30,453 nt of DNA from JANLSO01 sp031362405. Lineage in GTDB: Bacteria; Actinomycetota; Thermoleophilia; Miltoncostaeales; Miltoncostaeaceae. Positions 24,827-30,453 of the stretch are shown here, piece by piece. Within the stretch, counting starts at the first letter, position 1; every line of letters begins with the position of its first letter. The position numbers and the translations under genes were made by a program. The stretch is taken from positions 1-30,453 of the forward strand of contig JANLSO010000085.1 of the NCBI GenBank assembly GCA_031362405.1, given 5' to 3'. Under the pieces are notes generated by a model. It did not search any database. It was given only the letters and a program-made list of their open reading frames with translations, and was not told the DNA's origin.

Positions 24827-25487
24827 GTGAAACGTGTCGACTGGGAGCGTGGGCGACTTGATATTCTCGATGACGAAATCTGTAGCGGGGAGCGTCTGTT
24901 CGCGTGGGAGACGCCACTCTGAGAGCACGACCTCGACAAGGGGCTGCGGATCCTCCGCCTGGCGGTCGACACTCACCTGATGACCAGAGATTTCGACCTG
25001 CCACCGCTGATTCGCGAACGAGCGGGTTGGTCGTCGAGATGACCGACGGCACGCGTGAGTACAACGCCGAGCGTTACCGCGTCTCGGCCGTCTACGACCT
25101 AGCAGATGCGGTGCTCCGGCTCGCCCTCGCCCAGGCACCGAACTCGCGCCCCATGGCTGCACGGCCGTCGCTCTCACACCCGGCTGGATGCGCTCGGAGA
25201 TGATGCTCAATAACTACGGCGTCACCGAGGCGAACTGGCGCGACGGGGCGGCCATCAACCTGCACTTCGCCGCGATCTCCGAAAGCCCGCGGTTCGTGGG
25301 CCGCGTCGTCGCCGCCCTCGCCGCCGACCCCGAGGTCGCCCGCCGCAACGGTGGCTCGTTCTCGTCGGATGGCCGCGCGCGCGAGTACGGCTTTACCGAC
25401 CTCGACGGGTCTCAGCCCGATTGTTGGCGGTACCTCGTGGAGGTCCAGGATGTCGGCGGCCCCGCAGACCCGGTCGGCTACCGCTGA
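24827..25487 (+). pseudogene. Decayed SDR-family oxidoreductase
   Basis: The middle and C-terminal parts of an SDR of about 300 residues can be followed. VKRVDWERGRLDILDDEI and ETPL are followed by a TGA where the family has Trp (the FWEHDL position), then EHDLDKGLRILRLAVDTHLM (20 residues). After a frame change comes LVVEMTDGTREYNAERYRVS (20 residues). After another change near 25137 comes ELAPHGCTAVALTPGWMRSE (20 residues), then GVTEANWRDG, AISESPRFVGRVVAALAADP (20 residues) and YGFTDLDGSQPDCWRYLVEV (20 residues) to TGA at 25485-25487. The Trp-to-stop change plus two shifts point to a true pseudogene. The N-terminal nucleotide-binding part was not found. Confidence 0.8.
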
Positions 25488-26413
25488 ACACCTCGCTGCC
25501 CTGGACCGCCGACGTCGAGGGCGCGATCGCGCGATCGCCCCGGGCCGCGGCATCCCTTGAGGAGTGGAAGGCGCACGCCGAGACGCTGCTTTCGCGCCAG
25601 CCATGCGTCTTCGTCCGCAACAACCAGATCTCTGCCCTTTACGCGGCGCTCTACCTGCGCCAGCCCACGCTCTTCAAGTGGTCGGGCCTTGCGGCGATCG
25701 CTTCGCGCCACATCAGGCTGGCCCTCTGGCCGCTGCGATTCGGGGCAGACCCCGGCGACGAGATCGATCTGCCGAAGGCGCTCGGCCGCTGGCAGGCGCT
25801 GCGCCTGCCCGACGCCGATCGGATCCGCCAGACCAACAACGGGATCTTCGACGACATCTTCTGGGCGCACCTCGTCTACGACGGCACCCCGAGGGGGCTC
25901 GCCGAGCTCAACCGATTGGTCGATGGCACCGTTCACGCCCCCGTCGGTGAGGCCTTCGCACGCCTCGAGGAGGGGCGGCTCCTACTTGAGGACGACCACC
26001 CCGAGGCGCACGACGTCATTTGGGAGGCCAACCGGAAAATCCTCGAACATGAGCAGCGCGCGCTGGTCCAGCCGAACTTCGATCACCTGTCCTGCGCGTA
26101 CGCGCGAGCCTTCTCGTTCGGCGCGACCGCCGGATTCGAGGCGAAGGGTTTCTGGCGGGTAACCTCGCTGTTGACATCCTTCTACGGCCACGCCATTCGG
26201 CGTCGACTGCGCCGCATGGCCGACGGGAGGCCACTGCTCACGTCGTTCGACGACCGCTGGGCCTGGATCGACGGGGCAATCGTCCCCCGCTTTCGCCGCC
26301 ACGAGATGCGCGGGGTCAAACTCCACCGAACCCTGGCGACGATCATCGAAGAAGCCCAAGGGCACGGACAACCCGAGCGTCCATCCATCTGGCCCCACGC
26401 CCTGAATCCATAG
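25421..26413 (+). CDS. Uncharacterised protein of up to 330 residues
   Basis: I do not recognise the family with confidence. Conserved-looking blocks include CVFVRNNQISALYAALYLRQ (20 residues), LFKWSGLAAIASRHIRLAL, NNGIFDDIFWAHLVYDG, VIWEANRKILEHEQRALVQP (20 residues), FSFGATAGFEAKGFWRV and FDDRWAWIDGAIVPRFRRHE (20 residues). It looks helical, soluble, and under selection, with no signal peptide. The start is uncertain. TTG 25421 is the first possible; CTG 25484 overlaps the SDR remnant's TGA (CTGA). An ATG at 25449 behind GGAGG reads MSAAPQTRSATAEHLAALD in another frame and would need a frameshift to join this ORF. Codon use matches neighbours. Confidence 0.7.
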   Translation: MLAVPRGGPGCRRPRRPGRLPLNTSLPWTADVEGAIARSPRAAASLEEWKAHAETLLSRQPCVFVRNNQISALYAALYLRQPTLFKWSGLAAIASRHIRLALWPLRFGADPGDEIDLPKALGRWQALRLPDADRIRQTNNGIFDDIFWAHLVYDGTPRGLAELNRLVDGTVHAPVGEAFARLEEGRLLLEDDHPEAHDVIWEANRKILEHEQRALVQPNFDHLSCAYARAFSFGATAGFEAKGFWRVTSLLTSFYGHAIRRRLRRMADGRPLLTSFDDRWAWIDGAIVPRFRRHEMRGVKLHRTLATIIEEAQGHGQPERPSIWPHALNP

Positions 26414-26544
26414 GCAGTACCCGGGCTAGCGCCGGTTCCATCCTGATCCCCCGCGTCAGAACGGGGTTTGCAGCGTCGGCGTCAGTCGCAACGCCCTATC
26501 GGCGCAATCCCCTTGCCCTCGGCGTTTCCGCCCATTCCACCTAA

Positions 26545-26616
26545 GCCGACGCGCGGATTCGAACCGCGGACCCCTTCATTACGAGTGAAGTGCTCTACCA
26601 ACTGAGCTACGTCGGC
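26545..26616 (-). tRNA. tRNA-Thr (anticodon CGT)
   Basis: The 72-base minus-strand sequence folds into a full cloverleaf: acceptor GCCGACG/CGTCGGC, D arm GCTC...GAGC, anticodon stem CTTCA/TGAAG with loop CTCGTAA, and T arm CGCGG-TTCGAAT-CCGCG. The anticodon CGT reads the ACG threonine codon. CCA is not encoded at the 3' end. Confidence 0.97.
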
Positions 26617-26703
26617 GCGACAGGCGTGGCATCGGCCTGCGCGGCGGGGATCTTAGCGTGCGGCCGGCGTCGACCGGAAGGCGTTCGCCTCTCGCCAGTC
26701 GGT

Positions 26704-28929
26704 TCAGGCGACCCGGTTCGTCGACTGCGCCGGGGCAGCCGCCAGCTCACCCTCCGGGCCGACCACGACCTGGAGGGCCACAACAACCGCAGGGGCGAAC
26801 TGCTTGCCCGATTCCGCGAGGCACTCGACCATCGCTTCCTTCGGGGTGATGCCGTTCTTGTAGGGCCGGTCGCTGGTCATCGTGTCCCATGCGTCGGCGA
26901 CGGCGAGGATCCTCGCGCCGTCGGGGATCCGGTCGCCGAGTAGCCCATCCGGGTAGCCGGCTCCGTCCCAGCGTTCGTGGTGCGCGCGCACCCAGCGGGT
27001 CTGCTCGTCATCGAGCACGCCGGCGACGATACCTGCACCCATCACCGAGTGGGTGCGGACGTGATCCATCTCGTCGGGGGTCAGCTGGGCGGGCTTCAAG
27101 AGCACCGCATCCGGGATCCCGATCTTCCCGACGTCGTGCAGCAGGCCCGCCTCGCGTAACCGCGCGACGTTGGGGCCGCCCCATTCCATGGCGATCGCGA
27201 TCTGCGCCGCGAGCTTGGCGACACGCTCCGAGTGGGCCATCGTCGAGGGGTCGCGAGCATCGACGGCGCGCGCGAGAACACGGACGCTCTGCAGAGTCTG
27301 GGCGCGGGCTAGGCGGTCGGTACTCTCGCCCTCGGCGAGATGACCCACCACCTCGGGCGTATAGAGGAACGTGATGTCGCGGCCGTGGCGCTTGGCCCAG
27401 TACAGGGCGGCGTCGGCCAGGCGAACCAGCTCGCTCGAGGTCCCGGCAAGCGCGAGGTCGCACACGCCGACACTCACGGTCAGCTGGCCGACATCGCCGA
27501 AAGGTTCGCTCGCCATCGCCTGACGCAGGCGCTCACCGGCCTCCCACGCCTCGAGGCGGCTGGTCTCGGGGAGCAGCCAGGCGAACTCCTCGCCGCCGAG
27601 GCGGGCGACCGTATCGCCGAGCCGGGCCTCGTGGCCGAGCCTACGGGCGACCTCGGCGAGTACCTGATCACCGACGGGGTGGCCGAAAGTGTCGTTGACG
27701 TTTTTGAAGTGGTCGATGTCGAGCGTCACAAGGCTGAGCTCTCGGCTGTGGCGGATGGCGCGGTCAACCTCAGCGGTAAGGCGTTCGTGGAAGGAACGGT
27801 GATTGGCCAGACCCGTGAGGGGGTCGGTAGTCGCCATGGCGACGAGTTCCGCTCGGGCCTGGGCGTTGCTGATCCCCAACGCGACCAGCTCGGCGAAGCG
27901 CACGAGGCGCCTTTCGGCACCGACGGGCAGGCCATGTGGGGCCTTGGTCGTGACGAGAATCGCACCCCACAGCCGTCGGCCCACCTCCACGGGGGCGGCC
28001 ATGCTTGCCGTGTAGCCGTGGTCAAGGGCGTGCGCCCGCAGCGGCGAGTCAGCCGGCAGCGCAGCGAAGTCATCAACACGCCCGAGGGCCCCGGTCACAA
28101 CGACCTTCGCCAGGGCTCCGTGCCCACGAATCGGCAGGCGACCACCGGTCACGGAATGTTCGCCGACGGCGCTCAGCACCTCAGCGTCGTCGTCGTGGAA
28201 CTGGCAGACGATCGCCTCCGAGCCGAAGAGCTCGGCAGCCTCACCCGCGACCAACTCGACCAGCTCCCCCTGCTTGGGGTCTTCGGCGACCTTGCGCGAG
28301 ATCTCGTGAAGGGCCCGGTACTCGCGTTCGTCAGTCCAGCGATCGGTGATGTCTCTGAACACCATCACCGCGCCGCCGCCACGCGCGCCGAAGCTCGTCA
28401 GCACGTAGCTCGCAACCATCGACCGAGCCGGGCCGACGAAGCGCACGGCGTCTTCGCGGCTCGTGCCTCGAAACGACAATGCGTGGTGCACGATCGAGCG
28501 GCTGCGGTCGACCTCACGGCCCCCGTCGAGGGAAAGGATCGACAGCACCTCCCAGAGCCTTCGGCCGGCCAGCCGGTCGCTCGCGACGCCGAGCAGTTTC
28601 TCGGCCTGAGGGTTGACCATGGTGACGTTGCCGTCCCCGTCGAGCGCCACGAGGGCGTCGCCCAGCGAGCCGATCACGGCCGAAAGCCGGTTGCGCTCGG
28701 CGGCGAGAGTCTGAGACGAGCTATGTAGCTTCGTATTCAGTTCGCCCATCTCCTGGGACGACACCGCAAGCGAACGCTCGACCAGGTACCGCGTGCTGTC
28801 GGCGTCTTCATAAGCATGACTCACGCGGTCAAGGAGCGTTGCCCACGCATCCGCGTCAGGCGGGCTCGCGGGATCGATTCCGAGGCGCGTGAGCTGCCGA
28901 TCGAGCAGAGGATGGCGCGCGTCGCTCAC
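26704..28929 (-). CDS. PAS-GAF-GGDEF-HD-GYP cyclic-di-GMP signalling protein
   Basis: This 741-residue cytoplasmic protein could both make and degrade cyclic di-GMP. Domains in order: a helical N-terminus with a coiled-coil-like part (1-80), PAS (about 80-195; LGDALVALDGDGNVTMVNPQ, 20 residues), GAF (about 205-355; HEISRKVAEDPKQGELVELV, 20 residues), GGDEF (about 360-525) and HD-GYP (about 535-720). The cyclase site is GGEEF, an active form, and an RLGD inhibitory I-site lies five residues before it. The phosphodiesterase part has MAHSERV, LLHDVGKIGIP and HHERWDGAGYPDG, all intact. No membrane segment is seen. Its GTG start overlaps the FIST gene's stop (GTGA), so FIST probably controls it. 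Confidence 0.95.
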   Translation of the reverse strand: MSDARHPLLDRQLTRLGIDPASPPDADAWATLLDRVSHAYEDADSTRYLVERSLAVSSQEMGELNTKLHSSSQTLAAERNRLSAVIGSLGDALVALDGDGNVTMVNPQAEKLLGVASDRLAGRRLWEVLSILSLDGGREVDRSRSIVHHALSFRGTSREDAVRFVGPARSMVASYVLTSFGARGGGAVMVFRDITDRWTDEREYRALHEISRKVAEDPKQGELVELVAGEAAELFGSEAIVCQFHDDDAEVLSAVGEHSVTGGRLPIRGHGALAKVVVTGALGRVDDFAALPADSPLRAHALDHGYTASMAAPVEVGRRLWGAILVTTKAPHGLPVGAERRLVRFAELVALGISNAQARAELVAMATTDPLTGLANHRSFHERLTAEVDRAIRHSRELSLVTLDIDHFKNVNDTFGHPVGDQVLAEVARRLGHEARLGDTVARLGGEEFAWLLPETSRLEAWEAGERLRQAMASEPFGDVGQLTVSVGVCDLALAGTSSELVRLADAALYWAKRHGRDITFLYTPEVVGHLAEGESTDRLARAQTLQSVRVLARAVDARDPSTMAHSERVAKLAAQIAIAMEWGGPNVARLREAGLLHDVGKIGIPDAVLLKPAQLTPDEMDHVRTHSVMGAGIVAGVLDDEQTRWVRAHHERWDGAGYPDGLLGDRIPDGARILAVADAWDTMTSDRPYKNGITPKEAMVECLAESGKQFAPAVVVALQVVVGPEGELAAAPAQSTNRVA

Positions 28930-30068
28930 GCGGCGCGCTCGGAGAGCGTCGTAATGGTCATGGTTTGGTTGTGAAGCGCCGAGAAACCGTCGGTGCCGGG
29001 CGCGATCTCACCATGTGAGTAGAAGCCGACTTGTACCGCGCCGGGAGGAAGCGCCTGTTTGCAGGCGACGAGCTCTTCCTCGACACGCTCGCCCATGAGG
29101 ATCCGCCGACCGACGCAACTCAAGACGAGCGTGAGCATGGGCTCGTCCACGTGGGCGGGGCTCGCGCAGGCGGCCGCCTGCGCCGCCCCGGCGACGAGCT
29201 CTTCGAAAGCCGCGGTCATCAGCCGCGTCTGGCTGCCTTCGGGGACGTCGCCGGCGAAAGTCATGCTGCCGGTCGCGTCGTCGATCGCGAGGATCGTTCG
29301 AACAAGGTCAACCGCCTCGGCACCCGGCGCACGGACCGCAAGGGGTACCCGCAGCGCCGCGGCGGGAAGGGCCGCAGCAAGGTCGCCAAGGTACTCGCGG
29401 TATATCGGCAGGGCGGAGACTCCATCGAGCTCGAACAGGACGTTCCCGACCGATCGCGTCACGGTGCGCTCCGGGCCGAACGCCCTCCAGCCGCCGCCGA
29501 GGCCGTGACCGATCCGCACGGCGTCGCCATAGATACCGACTGCCGTGATTACTCCGTTGCGTCCCCGGCCATCGGCGACGACCCAGGTCGAGGCAAAGGC
29601 CGCGCCATCACCGGCGAGGCCTCCGCTCAGCGCGACATTCTCGAGCAGGACGTCCCTCATGCCCGCCGTCAGGGCGCTGCCGTTGACCGACAGCCCATCC
29701 GACAGCACCAGGACGGCACGCAGATCGCGCCCGACAAGGCGCTGGGCGAGCCGCTGCCCATCAGCGAACGATTCGCAATTCGCGCCGGCGGTGATCGATG
29801 CCGAACGCAACGAGGTACGCGAGAACCGCATCACCGCGACCGACATTCCGCCGTCGGAGATCGCGTCGCCAACGATTGGGGTGCAGGTCGAGCAGGCGAG
29901 CAGGTGAGAGTTGGGGTACGCGGCCACCAACTCGGCCACGGGGCCGTCGTCACCGGCGAGCCCATTATCTCCAAACGCGGCCACGAGGGTCGTGGGTGAA
30001 TCCCACGCACCGAGACCGGCGGGGGTCCATCCGCCCACGGGCCGCCACTCGAACTGCTCGATCTGCAT
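28926..30068 (-). CDS. FIST-domain sensory protein
   Basis: The product is 380 residues from ATG 30068 (an in-frame GTG two codons upstream is possible). FIST N spans about residues 20-225 and FIST C about 225-365. Landmarks are HLLACSTCTPIVGDAISDGG (20 residues), VLVLSDGLSVNGSALTAGMR (20 residues), LSGGLAGDGAAF with TWVVADG, LFELDGVSALPIYREYLGDL (20 residues), and near the end QVGFYSHGEIAP with FSALHNQTMTI. FIST domains are proposed to bind small ligands such as amino acids and commonly occur with signalling output domains. The stop overlaps the GTG of the GGDEF/HD-GYP gene, so this is a coupled pair. Ligand unknown. Confidence 0.93.
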   Translation of the reverse strand: MQIEQFEWRPVGGWTPAGLGAWDSPTTLVAAFGDNGLAGDDGPVAELVAAYPNSHLLACSTCTPIVGDAISDGGMSVAVMRFSRTSLRSASITAGANCESFADGQRLAQRLVGRDLRAVLVLSDGLSVNGSALTAGMRDVLLENVALSGGLAGDGAAFASTWVVADGRGRNGVITAVGIYGDAVRIGHGLGGGWRAFGPERTVTRSVGNVLFELDGVSALPIYREYLGDLAAALPAAALRVPLAVRAPGAEAVDLVRTILAIDDATGSMTFAGDVPEGSQTRLMTAAFEELVAGAAQAAACASPAHVDEPMLTLVLSCVGRRILMGERVEEELVACKQALPPGAVQVGFYSHGEIAPGTDGFSALHNQTMTITTLSERAA

Positions 30069-30218
30069 GTGCACCTGCCCGCACCGTGAAGATTTATCAG
30101 CTCTTCATCGGCATGAACCGGCCTCGACCTGACGAACCGGATCAACCGGCAATCGTCGGTTGGCTACGTCGGCGCGGCCCGAGGGGCCCGTGTCGCTACC
30201 ATGGGGCGAGCCTCGTCT

Positions 30219-30233
30219 AGGGGCATCGCCCCT
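30219..30233 (+). promoter_or_regulatory. Short hairpin in the leader of typA
   Basis: AGGGGC-ATC-GCCCCT is a perfect 6-bp inverted repeat with a three-base loop, ending 22 bases before the typA start codon. It could structure the 5' leader. Without a T-tract it is not a classical terminator. In GC-rich DNA such repeats can arise by chance. Confidence 0.3.
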
Positions 30234-30255
30234 GCTGTCGTACCCGAGGAGTCCT

Positions 30256-30453
30256 GTGGCTCAACGCCATGACCTGCGCAATGTCGCCATCGTCGCCCAC
30301 GTCGACCATGGTAAAACGACCCTTGTCGACGCCATGCTCTGGCAGACCGGCTCGTTCCGCGACAACCAAGACGTCAACACGCGCGTCATGGACAGCATGG
30401 ATCTGGAACGCGAGAAGGGCATCACGATCCTCGCCAAGAACACGGCGATCCGC
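30256..30453 (+). CDS. typA: TypA/BipA ribosome-associated GTPase, N-terminal part (runs off the window)
   Basis: The 66 visible residues are the start of TypA/BipA, a translational GTPase involved in ribosome assembly and stress responses. The P-loop lies in NVAIVAHVDHGKTTLVDAML (20 residues; residues 9-28). Switch I-associated residues follow in TGSFRDNQDVNTRVMDSMDL (20 residues) and EREKGITILAKNTAI, the effector stretch typical of BipA (ILAKNTA) rather than EF-G or LepA. The GTG at 30256 has GAGGAG four bases upstream (30246-30251). The G-domain remainder, beta-barrels and C-terminal domain are outside the window. Confidence 0.96.
   Translation, partial: MAQRHDLRNVAIVAHVDHGKTTLVDAMLWQTGSFRDNQDVNTRVMDSMDLEREKGITILAKNTAIR

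Noticed and set aside
27340..28728. 462-codon + strand open frame
   Set aside because: Antisense shadow of the GGDEF/HD-GYP gene.
29031..29999. 322-codon + strand open frame
   Set aside because: Antisense shadow of the FIST gene.

Overview
The window is very GC-rich and has the style of an actinobacterial chromosome. GTG and TTG starts are frequent and many neighbouring genes overlap by four bases (GTGA or ATGA). It carries an ECF42-type sigma factor next to a DGPF/YciI partner, a dodecin, a NYN-domain protein and several SDR/NmrA enzymes. Most genes are ordinary metabolic, regulatory or surface functions. I see no phage, insertion sequence, plasmid or CRISPR signature. A position in a deep actinobacterial lineage such as Thermoleophilia is a guess and is not shown by the sequence.

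Layout. 1-2263: the start of ahcY behind a MerR regulator, an unknown small protein, a perfect 35-bp palindrome, a dodecin, a freestanding CBM48-like protein, and a broken FrnE/DsbA-type gene. 2260-4816: a NYN-domain protein (-), then a SemiSWEET gene coupled to an SDR-DUF2867 oxidoreductase (+). 4940-7378: a broken secreted PKD-domain gene converging on a frameshifted DUF2461 gene. 7538-9782: a 34-codon small ORF and a glycogen-debranching-type enzyme. 9733-16376: a secreted beta-propeller/lysyl-oxidase-like protein, a SpoU-type RNA methyltransferase, a formyltransferase, a second palindrome of the same family, the YciI-ECF42 pair, PPK2 and a short-chain dehydrogenase. 16377-17220: no intact gene. 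17221-21924: a cyclophilin lipoprotein, an NmrA-like enzyme coupled to a membrane protein, a GT4 glycosyltransferase and a NAGPA-type phosphodiester glycosidase. 22052-24365: a three-gene ABC exporter operon. 24366-26413: a decayed SDR gene and an unknown 330-residue ORF. 26545-30068: tRNA-Thr(CGT) and a FIST plus PAS-GAF-GGDEF-HD-GYP cyclic-di-GMP operon. 30256 to the end: the start of typA/bipA.

Themes. Three genes touch storage polymers: debranching enzyme, CBM48-like protein and PPK2. Several products are exported: the lysyl-oxidase-like protein, the cyclophilin lipoprotein, the PKD protein and the ABC-linked Ig-like protein. The FIST/GGDEF/HD-GYP pair is a self-contained second-messenger module.

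Two signals deserve most attention. One is a pair of perfect intergenic palindromes, about 12 kb apart, that share a TGTCA...CGGTGCC-N-GGCACCG...TGACA frame while the variable arm bases change together. The other is an unusual density of frameshifted genes (FrnE, PKD protein, DUF2461, SDR, and probably 16.5-17.2 kb) among perfectly open long genes. That could be real gene decay or local sequence error. At least one case, a Trp codon turned into TGA in the SDR remnant, fits decay better.
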